Shown here in pieces: positions 1 through 7,402 of a stretch of 13,200 nt of DNA. The stretch comes from Sodalis-like endosymbiont of Proechinophthirus fluctus. Lineage in GTDB: Bacteria; Pseudomonadota; Gammaproteobacteria; Enterobacterales; Enterobacteriaceae. Position 1 is the stretch's first letter, and each line of letters begins with the position of its first letter. The notes under the pieces were generated by a model, which saw nothing but the letters and a program-made list of their open reading frames with translations, was not told the DNA's origin and ran no database searches. The stretch is taken from NCBI RefSeq assembly GCF_001602625.1, contig NZ_LECR01000090.1:149736-162935 (forward strand). The letters run 5' to 3'. The position numbers were made by a program, and so were the translations under genes.

Positions 1-598
1 GACCATAGCCGCCATCACCATTGGCCTTCTGGAGGCCACGGCCGGTGGTGTTATCCGCCTTGCTGTCGTTTTTTCCCTGGTATTGCAGCGCGAAATTCAA
101 GCCATCCGCCATCCCGAAGAAATTGGTATTGCGGTAGGTGAGCACACCATTGGCACGGCCGGAAAGAAAATTATCAGTAATAGTGGTATCACCACCGAAT
201 TCCGGCATCACATCGGTCCAGGCGCCAACGTCATACAGCACGCCGTAGTTCCGACCGTAATCAATGCTACCCGCATCGGCGAACTTAATACCGGCGAAAC
301 CCAGGCTGGTAAAGGCGCTTCTCACGCCTTCGCTTCCCGCGTGGCGGCGCAGCCCGACCTCATGCTCCCAGTTACTAAAACCGATAAGCCCGTCGCTAAG
401 CTGAGTTTCCCCACGGAAGCCATAACGGACGAAAGATCGATCGCCGTTTTTATCATCATTGCTAGACATATAACGCATGCCATTGAATTTACCGTACAGA
501 TCCAATTTATTGCCGTCTTTGTTATAAACTTCGGCGGCCCCAGCACTGCTGGCCATCAGCATAGCAGAAACGAGTACAGACAGATACTGCAGTTTCAT
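1..598 (-). CDS. ompC: OmpC/OmpF-family outer membrane porin, N-terminal part (runs off the left edge)
   Basis: General trimeric porin of the outer membrane that lets small hydrophilic solutes diffuse into the periplasm. The reading frame is open from the ATG at 598 to the window edge, about 199 residues, with no stop. Residues 1-22 form a signal peptide ([20 protein letters not shown], then AA) and the mature protein begins [16 protein letters not shown], the hallmark of enterobacterial OmpC/OmpF/PhoE. Further family blocks are [14 protein letters not shown] and [14 protein letters not shown] (the constriction-loop L3 region with PEFGGD) and [20 protein letters not shown]. The segment corresponding to loop L1 (around residues 75-100, [17 protein letters not shown]) differs from the OmpC sequences I remember. 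A ribosome-binding site GAGGG lies at 606-610. In E. coli ompC sits next to rcsD-rcsB-rcsC, which supports the ompC name, but OmpC and OmpF cannot be separated firmly from this part alone. Confidence 0.93.
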   Translation of the reverse strand, partial: MKLQYLSVLVSAMLMASSAGAAEVYNKDGNKLDLYGKFNGMRYMSSNDDKNGDRSFVRYGFRGETQLSDGLIGFSNWEHEVGLRRHAGSEGVRSAFTSLGFAGIKFADAGSIDYGRNYGVLYDVGAWTDVMPEFGGDTTITDNFLSGRANGVLTYRNTNFFGMADGLNFALQYQGKNDSKADNTTGRGLQKANGDGGYG

Positions 599-605
599 GT
601 TGATA

Positions 606-610
606 CCCTC
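606..610 (-). promoter_or_regulatory. Shine-Dalgarno sequence of the porin gene
   Basis: GAGGG on the minus strand, seven bases before the ATG. It fixes 598 as the start of the porin, together with the typical signal peptide that follows. E. coli ompC has a very similar GAGGGTTAATAAC leader. Confidence 0.75.
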
Positions 611-724
611 TATATTTATTATATTTCGCCACTAATAATTAGATATCCGAGGAGGCTCAAATAAAAACGAGCATTCAACAGATCTTGATGTCATTGATAG
701 ATCGGATATTGAACTGACTTGGAG

Positions 725-753
725 ATTATACTCGACAGATTTTTTCCTTTCAA
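725..753 (-). promoter_or_regulatory. Sigma-70-type promoter of the porin gene
   Basis: Read on the minus strand there is a -35 hexamer TTGAAA (748-753), a 17-base spacer and a perfect -10 hexamer TATAAT (725-730). Transcription would start near 718 and give a leader of about 120 bases, similar in scale to E. coli ompF/ompC leaders. Just upstream (about 754-785) is an AT-rich stretch with TTTGCTTTCATT where OmpR would be expected to bind, but I cannot assign an OmpR box with confidence. Confidence 0.7.
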
Positions 754-1094
754 GCCATTGAATGAAAGCAAATAACCGATATACATCATAATTATATAAA
801 TAATAAATAGTAAAATACTATTATTTATATGATAAAAATAGCGATAGTAAAAATAAAAAAATTTAAAAACATGGCCTTAGAAAAATAAATCTTCATAGAT
901 TCTACATAATGGTCGCAATAAAATTTACGATGACCAGTATAAAAACTACTTTCTATGATGACATTCGTCGTTATTTTTTAGCGAGAGTGTGAGAGAGATC
1001 GACAATAATGCGCCGGACATCAACAATCTTTGTATAGTAAAATTGAATTAAATTTAATTATAAATAATATTATATTATATCTCCCCAGAGACCG

Positions 1095-3043
1095 CTATTT
1101 AAGGAGCATCACTTCCCGCAGCTGCATGCCAATGCCAGTATACCGCACGCTAAATTGCAAGTAACCGTCCCGGCAGTACACCGTCAACCAAAATACCGCC
1201 GCTGAGAGTAAATTTAGTAGGATTATTCAATAAATTAGACAGCACCTACTGCAGATGCACTGGATCGCCGTGCAGGCTTGTCCAGCACGTCAAGATCGAT
1301 AAGGTAGTACAATCCCAGGCGTTTTTTACCACCAGCGATAAGCAATTGCTAACAATATAGCTCACCGTCTCGCAGGGGGAGTAATCCTTCAGTTCAATCT
1401 TTAGCTGCTCTGATTCAATTTTTGAGAAATTGAGAATGTCGCAAATGATGTTGAGCAGCGGCGCAGAGGAGTTACTCATCGCCATGACCAGCCTGTCGAC
1501 GCTATCCGGCAGCACCTTGTTTCAACAGATTCAAGTTGCCAATAATGCCATACAGTGGTGTGCGCAATTCCTAGCTCATGGTCGCCAGGAACATCGACTT
1601 GACCTGGCTGTCCCTGCTCAGCGGCCCGCCATATCCTGCAACGGCTCCTCCATCTTCACGCGGGGCCCCCCGTCGACGTCCGTCTACCAGCACGCAAATA
1701 ACGACGTTCTAGTTACGATAACAGGAATGGACGAAGCTGATTTGAAAGTTAGTGTTTTTTGCTGGTGATAACATCGACAAAATTGACCTACTACCCATAG
1801 ATAATATAGATAATACGCTGGCGATCCTCATATGTGAGAATGATTATATAATTATATGCTAACTCATTACTAATAAGATTTTCGCCGTCACTGATACGCA
1901 TTATGGAAATACCTACCGGCGCCGAGGCGGCGATTTTGCGGTTAACCTGCTAATTTTCTTCCAGCTGGTAAACGTTCTTTTCCGCCGGCGCCAGCGTCCT
2001 GCGCTCAAACAGCGCCAGGTCAGGCATATCAACGCCGCAGCGGACAAGAGATTCAACAGCCATATGCTAACAGCAGTAGGTTGAGATTGCCTATTCTGCA
2101 TGACAGTGAAAATGCCATACTTAGCATGGTTTGCTACAGCGGTTTTTTCATCACCAGATTGGCAAATCCGTGGTTATAGCGGAAAAGGTCGTCTACGATG
2201 GAAAGGTACCAAGCGCTTGAGCGCTGTTTTCACTGCTGGTCATCCTCAGCGGAGGTAGATTATTTTGGTCGAGCAGCGTAAGGATGATAGCCAGATTACT
2301 GGCGCTGGAAAAATCCTCCAGCCTTATCATTTTCTCGATGCCGATAAGCGCCTCCATCTTATTGCCGATCCGATGTAAAGGGGGATAAACACATAATAAC
2401 TGCCGCTGTTGTGCCGGTTACCGAGGAGACCCAATATTGCTTACCCTGCCGGTCGGTGAAGCACGTGTTACGGAATTTTATAATCTGGCGCACCAGGCTT
2501 TTTAGCATAGCATCATTGCTGTTCTCCACGCTGCGCATGCTGAAATCGGCCAGGCACAGGCTATCTCCGCCTATTATATAAAACACCTAGTTGAGATCCG
2601 TGGGCATCAGAAAAATTGTCTTTCCAATAGTTGAAAAAATAGATCAGCACGCTGACCGCGGCATAAAAACGCGGCGTTTCATTGGTGCAGTCGCCATTGG
2701 GGATCAGCGCGCTGTAGCGCGGCTGGATCATAGTTTGCCGCTGGCGCTGCCGTCCAGCATATCATACCCAGTCAAACCACACTAACTGTCTATTAGTCGG
2801 TATTCTACCATGCATTTCAGCTGGCGCGCGAATATCCGCCGAGTGCCGAATATAATTCGGCATCTGCTCGTAGTTATTGTCGTATTCCTGCCGCAGCACG
2901 GATTCCTGCTGGTGCAGAAGGATGAAAAATAGAGAAAGGAGAATAGCGCGCCGAGCGCCCACAGCTTTAACGCTAGCGTACTAAAAGCATAAAGCAGGTA
3001 GCGGGAGATTTTGCGTAGTGCGAAACGAAGTGAGATATTTCAA
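1095..3043 (-). pseudogene. rcsC: Decayed rcsC, hybrid sensor kinase of the Rcs phosphorelay
   Basis: RcsC is an inner-membrane hybrid histidine kinase that phosphorylates RcsD and then RcsB in envelope stress and capsule control. Conceptual translation of the minus strand follows E. coli RcsC in order but jumps frames. The start LKYLTSFRTT (TTG at 3041-3043) is followed by a frameshift; then the first membrane segment, LHQQESVLRQEYD (about 2900), FNYWKDNFSDA (about 2630), GGDSLCLADFSMR (about 2550), KMEALIGIEKMIRLEDF (about 2330), ISDGENLISNELAY (about 1880), ELRTPLYGIIGNLNLL (about 1550), ILNFSKIESEQLKIE (about 1410) and the N-box LSNLLNNPTKFT (about 1220). Stops include TAG at 1571-1573, exactly where the phosphoacceptor histidine of SHELRTP should be, and TAG at 1246-1248. 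Homology ends at about 1095 inside the ATPase domain; the rest of that domain and the receiver domain are deleted. Certainly non-functional. Confidence 0.92.
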
Positions 3044-3125
3044 ACTCGTACCGTTCAGATAAAGAAAATCAGCCAGAATCAAAAAGGTCAGAGCAACCAC
3101 ACTGTTTCTTGTTTATGACCCTCAC

Positions 3126-3144
3126 GTGCCGGCGCGTCCGCCGC
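3126..3144 (-). other. GC-rich stem-loop downstream of gyrA
   Basis: A six-pair inverted repeat (CCGGCG / CGCCGG around a seven-base loop) lies about 15-30 bases beyond the gyrA stop codon. In the direction of gyrA transcription it is followed by ACGTGAGGGTCATAAAC, not by a T-run, so it is a poor intrinsic terminator; it may stabilise the mRNA 3' end or be coincidental. Coordinates are accurate to a few bases. Confidence 0.3.
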
Positions 3145-3157
3145 CGGGCCGAGGGTG

Positions 3158-5809
3158 TTATTCGCGTTCACTGTCGACATCATCGTCATCTCTGATGCTG
3201 CCATCCGATTCATCGACATCCATCAGGTCGTCTTCAAGAGTCGCATTCGGAATCTCCACCGAGTCCAGATCCTCATCGTCTACAGGTTCGGCGACTCGCT
3301 GCAACCCCACCACGTGCTCATCCTGCACGGTGCGGATAAGCGTCACACCCTGGGTATTGCGCCCGACAATGCTCACCTCGGAAACCCGCGTGCGCACCAG
3401 CGTGCCGGCGTCCGTTATCATCATGATCTGGTCACAATTATCCACCTGCACCGCCCCCACCACTTCGCCGTTGCGTTCGCTCACCTTAATGGAGATAACG
3501 CCCTGGGTCGCGCGGGACTTGGTCGGATATTCCGCCTGGGCAGTACGCTTGCCATAGCCGTGCTGGGTGACCATCAATATTGTCCCCTCGCCGCGCGGCA
3601 CGATGAGGGACACTACCCGGTCGCCTTCCGCCAGATTAATCCCCCGGACGCCAGTAGCAGTCCGCCCCATGTTGCGCACTTGATTTTCCGGGAAACGCAC
3701 CACTTTGCCATAGGCGGAAAAAAGCATAACATCGTTGCTGCCGTCGGTCAGGTCCACACCTATCAACTCATCACCATCGTTAAGATTAACAGCGATAATC
3801 CCGGCGCTGCGCGGGCGGCTGAACTCGATAAGAGAGGTTTTCTTCACGGTGCCGCTGGCGGTCGCCATAAAGACGTTGCGTCCTTCTTTATAGTCACGCA
3901 CCGGCAAAATGGCAGTGATACGTTCGTTGGATTCCAGCGGTAACAGATTGACTATCGGCCGTCCGCGGGCGCCTCGGCTGGCTTCCGGCAACTGATAGAC
4001 CTTCATCCAATACATCCGTCCTCGGCTGGAGAACAGCAAGATAGTATCGTGGGTATTCGCCACCAGCAAGCGGTCTATGAAGTCCTCTTCCTTGATGCTG
4101 GCAGCCGACTTGCCTTTACCACCACGGCGCTGTGCTTCATAGTCCGTCAACGGCTGATACTTCACATAACCCTGATGGGACAGAGTGACGACAACATCTT
4201 CCTGATTAATCATGTCTTCGACATTGATATCCGAGGTATTGGCGGTAATCTCGGTGCGGCGCAGATCGCTATACTGCTCTTTGATGGCGACAAGCTCTTC
4301 GCAGATCACCTCCATCAAGTAGTCCGGATTCTGCAAGATTCGGATAAGTTCCGCTATCTGAGTTAACAGCTCTTTGTATTCATCAAGTAGCTTTTCGTGT
4401 TCTAGACCGGTCAGTTTTTGCAACCGAAGGTCCAAAATCGCCTGGGCTTGCTGCTCGGTTAGATAATATTGACCGTCGCAGATACCGTACTGCGGCTCCA
4501 GCCACTCGAGCCTCGCGGTACCGTTGCTAGCGCGCTCCAGCATGGCGGAGACTGTGCCAAGTGCCCATGAACGCGCTATCAGGGAGGCCTTCGCTCTCAC
4601 CGACGTCGGCGCCTGGCGGATCAGTTCGATCATCGAGTCAATGTTTGCCATCGCCACCGCCAGCGCCTCAAGAATATGGGCTCGATCGCGGGCTTTGCGC
4701 AACTCAAAAATAGTACGGCGGGTCACCACTTCACGGCGATGGCGCACAAAGGCAGATAAAATATCCTTCAGTGGTAGGATCTTCGGCTGCCCCTGATATA
4801 GGGCCACCATATTGATACCGAACGACACCTGCAGCTGGGTCAAGGAGTACAGATTGTTAAGTACCACCTCCCCTACCGCATCGCGTTTGATTTCAATGAC
4901 AATACGCATACCGTCTTTGTCGGATTCATCTCGCAGGCCGCTGATACCATCGACGCGCTTTTCTTTAACCAGCTCAGCGATTTTCTCAATCAGGCGCGCT
5001 TTATTCACCTGATAGGGAATTTCATGTATGATGATGGTTTCTCGGCTAGTTTTGCCATCCTTTTCCACCTCGGCACGCGCGCGAATATAGATTTTGCCGC
5101 GCCCAGTGCGGTATGCCTCTTCGATACCGCGCCGGCCGTAGATGATAGCGGCGGTGGGGAAATCGGGACCGGAGATATGCTCCATCAGGTCTTCGATGCT
5201 AATGTTCTCGTCGTCTATATAGGCCAGACAGCCGTCGATAACTTCCGCGAGGTTGTGCGGTGGAATATTTGTGGCCATCCCCACCGCGATGCCGGAAGAG
5301 CCGTTGACCAACAGGTTGGGGATCTTGGTAGGCAGGACATCGGGAATTTGCTCGGTGCCGTCATAGTTGGGTACGTAATCGACGGTCTCTTTTTCCAGAT
5401 CCGCCAGCAATTCGTGGGCAATTTTCGCCATGCGCACTTCGGTATAACGCATCGCCGCGGCGGAGTCGCCGTCAACGGAACCGAAGTTGCCCTGGCCATC
5501 CACCAGAATATAACGCAGCGAGAACCGCTGTGCCATACGCACAATGGTGTCGTAGACAGCGATATCCCCGTGGGGGTGATATTTACCGATGACGTCGCCG
5601 ACGACGCGTGCCGATTTTTTATAGGGTTTATTCCAGTCATTACCGAGCACACTCATCGCGAACAGCACGCGACGGTGTACGGGTTTGAGTCCGTCCCGCA
5701 CATCCGGCAACGCGCGTCCGACAATGACGGACATGGCATAATCCAGATAAGAACGTTTCAGTTCTTCTTCGATATTGACCGGTGTAATTTCTCTGGCAAG
5801 GTCGCTCAT
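3158..5809 (-). CDS. gyrA: DNA gyrase subunit A
   Basis: Breakage-reunion subunit of DNA gyrase (A2B2 with GyrB), which introduces negative supercoils using ATP. The product has 883 residues against 875 in E. coli, and the extra length is in the acidic tail (from about 842, rich in D and E). The N-terminal winged-helix and tower domains carry the catalytic tyrosine at 122 ([10 protein letters not shown]); the C-terminal beta-pinwheel, from about 535, carries the GyrA box QRRGGKG at 560-566. The start ATG is preceded by GAGGGATGAGGCTCC. Within the quinolone-resistance determining region, [10 protein letters not shown] has isoleucine at 83 (codon ATC) where E. coli has serine, aspartate 87 is kept, and residue 95 is arginine in MAQRFSLRY where E. 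coli has proline. The frame is intact and coding is well conserved, so this is a functional gene. It is divergent from ubiG, as in E. coli. Confidence 0.98.
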   Translation of the reverse strand: MSDLAREITPVNIEEELKRSYLDYAMSVIVGRALPDVRDGLKPVHRRVLFAMSVLGNDWNKPYKKSARVVGDVIGKYHPHGDIAVYDTIVRMAQRFSLRYILVDGQGNFGSVDGDSAAAMRYTEVRMAKIAHELLADLEKETVDYVPNYDGTEQIPDVLPTKIPNLLVNGSSGIAVGMATNIPPHNLAEVIDGCLAYIDDENISIEDLMEHISGPDFPTAAIIYGRRGIEEAYRTGRGKIYIRARAEVEKDGKTSRETIIIHEIPYQVNKARLIEKIAELVKEKRVDGISGLRDESDKDGMRIVIEIKRDAVGEVVLNNLYSLTQLQVSFGINMVALYQGQPKILPLKDILSAFVRHRREVVTRRTIFELRKARDRAHILEALAVAMANIDSMIELIRQAPTSVRAKASLIARSWALGTVSAMLERASNGTARLEWLEPQYGICDGQYYLTEQQAQAILDLRLQKLTGLEHEKLLDEYKELLTQIAELIRILQNPDYLMEVICEELVAIKEQYSDLRRTEITANTSDINVEDMINQEDVVVTLSHQGYVKYQPLTDYEAQRRGGKGKSAASIKEEDFIDRLLVANTHDTILLFSSRGRMYWMKVYQLPEASRGARGRPIVNLLPLESNERITAILPVRDYKEGRNVFMATASGTVKKTSLIEFSRPRSAGIIAVNLNDGDELIGVDLTDGSNDVMLFSAYGKVVRFPENQVRNMGRTATGVRGINLAEGDRVVSLIVPRGEGTILMVTQHGYGKRTAQAEYPTKSRATQGVISIKVSERNGEVVGAVQVDNCDQIMMITDAGTLVRTRVSEVSIVGRNTQGVTLIRTVQDEHVVGLQRVAEPVDDEDLDSVEIPNATLEDDLMDVDESDGSIRDDDDVDSERE

Positions 5810-5836
5810 GGAGCCTCATCCCTCTGCTAAATGAAG

Positions 5837-5862
5837 ATTCTACCCGAATTTAAATGTGTCAA
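5837..5862 (-). promoter_or_regulatory. Possible gyrA promoter
   Basis: On the minus strand a perfect -35 hexamer TTGACA (5857-5862) is followed by TAGAAT (5837-5842), but the spacer is only 14 bases, shorter than normal. The E. coli gyrA promoter is supercoiling-sensitive and also departs from consensus, so this is a candidate only. Other AT-rich hexamers nearby (TATACT at about 5865-5870) could serve instead. Confidence 0.3.
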
Positions 5863-5992
5863 AGTATATATCTTTTTTCTGTAAAAGGGCACAGTCACCG
5901 TTGAAAGACGTACCTGCGTCATCTCATGTCACCAATGGTGCCCGCCGACGGTCCACGAGAACCGCTAATGCTGGCTTTTGCAGGCAACCTGG

Positions 5993-6021
5993 CTGCCAGA
6001 AGACCCGGTTGCGCGTATACT
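5993..6021 (+). promoter_or_regulatory. Probable ubiG promoter
   Basis: CTGCCA (5993-5998, four of six matches to TTGACA), a 17-base spacer and TATACT (6016-6021, five of six matches to TATAAT). Transcription would start at about 6028, giving a short leader that contains the duplicated ribosome-binding site. Confidence 0.5.
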
Positions 6022-6037
6022 TGGCCGATAAATGTAT

Positions 6038-6081
6038 AAGGAGCTTTTACATGACACACAAGGAGCTTTTACATGACACAT
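6038..6081 (+). repeat. 22-base tandem duplication carrying the ubiG ribosome-binding site and start codon
   Basis: Two adjacent 22-base units (6038-6059 and 6060-6081) are identical except for the final base. Each contains AAGGAG, a seven-base spacer and an ATG (6051 and 6073). Because 22 is not a multiple of three, the first ATG opens a different frame: a ten-codon ORF ([10 protein letters not shown]) that stops at TGA 6081-6083, overlapping the beginning of ubiG. The duplication therefore makes a short upstream ORF with its own strong Shine-Dalgarno sequence. Confidence 0.9.
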
Positions 6082-6822
6082 GAAGTAGGTAATGAAGCTG
6101 ACCATAACGCACCGCCCCGTCAGGAAAACGTCGATCCGGACGAAATCGCCAAATTCGATGCTATAGCCTCGCGCTGGTGGGATCTTGACAGCGAATTCAA
6201 ACCGCTGCACCGCATCAATCCGCTGCGCTTAGATTATATTCTCGAACACGCCGACGGGTTGTTTGGAAAAAACGTGCTAGACGTAGGCTGTGGAGGCGGT
6301 ATTTTGGCGGAAAGCATGGCGCGCGAAGGGGCGAAGGTGACCGGACTGGATATGGGCGCCGAACCGCTGGCGATTGCCCGCCTGCACGCGCTGGAAGGAG
6401 GCCTGGCCCTGGATTATCGCCAAGAGACGGTTGAGGCGCACGCCGAGGCATATCCCGGCGCCTATGATGTGGTAACCTGTATGGAAATGCTCGAGCATGT
6501 GCCGGATCCGGCGTCTATCGTCCACTCCTGCGCGCGGTTGGTTAAACCGGGCGGGGAGGTGTTTTTTTCGACATTGAACCGTAATCCGAAGGCCTGGCTA
6601 ATAGCCATCGCCGGCGCCGAATATGTGCTACGTATGGTGCCGCGGGGCACGCATGATATCAATAAATTTATAAAACCCGCCGAGCTGCTGGGTTGGGTGG
6701 ACGACACCCCACTGCGCGAGCAGCATATTATCGGTTTACATTACAATCCGCTGCGGGATCGTTTCTATTTGGGCAGTAATGTAGATGTGAATTATATGCT
6801 GCATACGCGCTGCCAAGCCTAA
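6073..6822 (+). CDS. ubiG: Ubiquinone biosynthesis O-methyltransferase UbiG
   Basis: S-adenosylmethionine-dependent O-methyltransferase that performs both O-methylation steps in ubiquinone (coenzyme Q) synthesis, acting at the inner membrane face. The product has 249 residues, a little longer than the roughly 240 of E. coli, the difference being in the N-terminus. Class I methyltransferase motifs are present: motif [11 protein letters not shown] (67-76), the acidic residue of GLDMG (91-95), [15 protein letters not shown] (132-146) and [16 protein letters not shown] (156-171). The conserved entry block [20 protein letters not shown] (31-50) and end VDVNYMLHT are typical of UbiG. The start at 6073 has AAGGAG at good spacing and is chosen over the upstream copy at 6051 because only 6073 is in frame. 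Translation may be affected by the overlapping ten-codon upstream ORF. The frame is intact. Confidence 0.97.
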   Translation: MTHEVGNEADHNAPPRQENVDPDEIAKFDAIASRWWDLDSEFKPLHRINPLRLDYILEHADGLFGKNVLDVGCGGGILAESMAREGAKVTGLDMGAEPLAIARLHALEGGLALDYRQETVEAHAEAYPGAYDVVTCMEMLEHVPDPASIVHSCARLVKPGGEVFFSTLNRNPKAWLIAIAGAEYVLRMVPRGTHDINKFIKPAELLGWVDDTPLREQHIIGLHYNPLRDRFYLGSNVDVNYMLHTRCQA

Positions 6823-6872
6823 GGCACTCCCCCGTCATTGCGTCAAGGGCGCGCTCTTTTCCGCCAGGCGTC

Positions 6873-7082
6873 TTTGTCAGACCTGGAGCGTTGCCTTTGC
6901 ACATTGAACTCCTGTCAGGCCAGAGATGCTATCTTTACGTGCAAGCCACCTGTCACGCCGAAGGCGTTCTCTTTCTCTCGGAGGATGCCCGTTACGATGT
7001 CGACCTTATTTTCCCTGTTGGGCCGCCTAACAGCTAACGGCTGTGGAGCTACCGTTTCTATCCGAGTCTTCTCGTGCCGGAC
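6873..7082 (+). pseudogene. Unidentified coding-like remnant between ubiG and nrdA
   Basis: One plus-strand frame reads RPGALPLHIELLSGQRCYLY, then VQATCHAEGVLFLSEDARYD and VDLIFPVGPPNS before a TAA at about 7033, and resumes as RLWSYRFYPSLLVPDRWRR. The composition looks protein-like rather than random, there is no convincing start or ribosome-binding site, and an internal stop breaks it. In E. coli the large autotransporter gene yfaL occupies this position, but I see no autotransporter repeats and cannot connect the two. I do not recognise the family. Confidence 0.3.
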
Positions 7083-7230
7083 CGTTGGCGCCGTCAAAAA
7101 ATAGAGAGCGTTCAATGTAAGCAACGATCGCATTATTTTAGAAAAAGTTATCCTCCACAATTGACACCCGCGAAGCAGAAGCATAGGCACAATAGCAGCT
7201 TACCCGTTTGATGACTGTTTCTCCCCAACG

Positions 7231-7239
7231 TTATCCACA
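7231..7239 (+). promoter_or_regulatory. DnaA box upstream of nrdA
   Basis: A perfect consensus DnaA box TTATCCACA, 164 bases before the nrdA start. E. coli nrdAB has the same element at a comparable place and DnaA is known there to tune dNTP synthesis to replication. A second, degenerate site may lie at 7252-7260 (TTACTCACT, six of nine). Confidence 0.75.
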
Positions 7240-7276
7240 AAAGTTGGCAAGTTACTCACTTGCATTGCGGTGGCTT

Positions 7277-7324
7277 TGTCACTATCTTGTTACCAAGCTA
7301 ACGAAAAGACCCAATATAGTGATT
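7277..7324 (+). promoter_or_regulatory. Paired NrdR boxes in the nrdA promoter region
   Basis: Two elements resemble the NrdR boxes of E. coli nrdAB as I remember them: TGTCACTATCTTGTTA (about 7277-7292) and ACCCAATATAGTGAT (about 7310-7324), about three helical turns apart with a linker of roughly 15 bases, the arrangement NrdR needs. NrdR is an ATP/dATP-sensing repressor of ribonucleotide reductase genes. Box edges are uncertain by a base or two; the core CACTATCTTG and ATATAGTG are the clearest parts. Confidence 0.65.
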
Positions 7325-7402
7325 TGCCTCTGGCAAGGCGTCATTTTGCCTGCGCGCTAGTAGGGCGTTTTCGGGTCATACAGACAGGTATAAAAAAGCC
7401 GC

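Larger units (their letters stand above)
599..1094. other. AT-rich spacer between porin and rcsC remnant; deletion site of rcsD-rcsB
   Basis: About 500 bases without a supportable gene. The part next to the porin holds its promoter and leader. From about 780 to 1085 the sequence is extremely AT-rich, with runs such as TTAATTATAAATAATATT just before recognisable rcsC sequence begins at about 1095. In E. coli this interval carries micF, rcsD and rcsB, together more than 3 kb; none is recognisable here. An imperfect AT palindrome (TAGTA, AAA, TACTA core) lies at about 799-828. Confidence 0.6.

Noticed and set aside
83..664. Long plus-strand ORF opposite the porin
   Set aside because: It is antisense to an unmistakable porin frame on the minus strand, has no family resemblance and runs into the porin leader.
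840..1085. Possible micF small RNA divergent from the porin
   Set aside because: micF is expected upstream of ompC, but I could not find its conserved 5' end or its terminator hairpin with T-run here.
1430..1768. Plus-strand ORF of 112 codons
   Set aside because: It is antisense to the rcsC kinase domain remnant; the minus-strand homology explains the sequence.
3155..3943. Long plus-strand ORF opposite the gyrA 3' end (and similar ones at 5024-5830 and, opposite nrdA, 7529-8398)
   Set aside because: These are shadow frames of GC-rich conserved genes; their translations show no recognisable domain.
5887..5943. Inverted repeat GGGCAC ... GTGCCC and the nested CACCAATGGTG between gyrA and ubiG
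   Set aside because: The pairing is short, the arms are 45 bases apart and match poorly beyond six bases; no terminator or riboswitch features.
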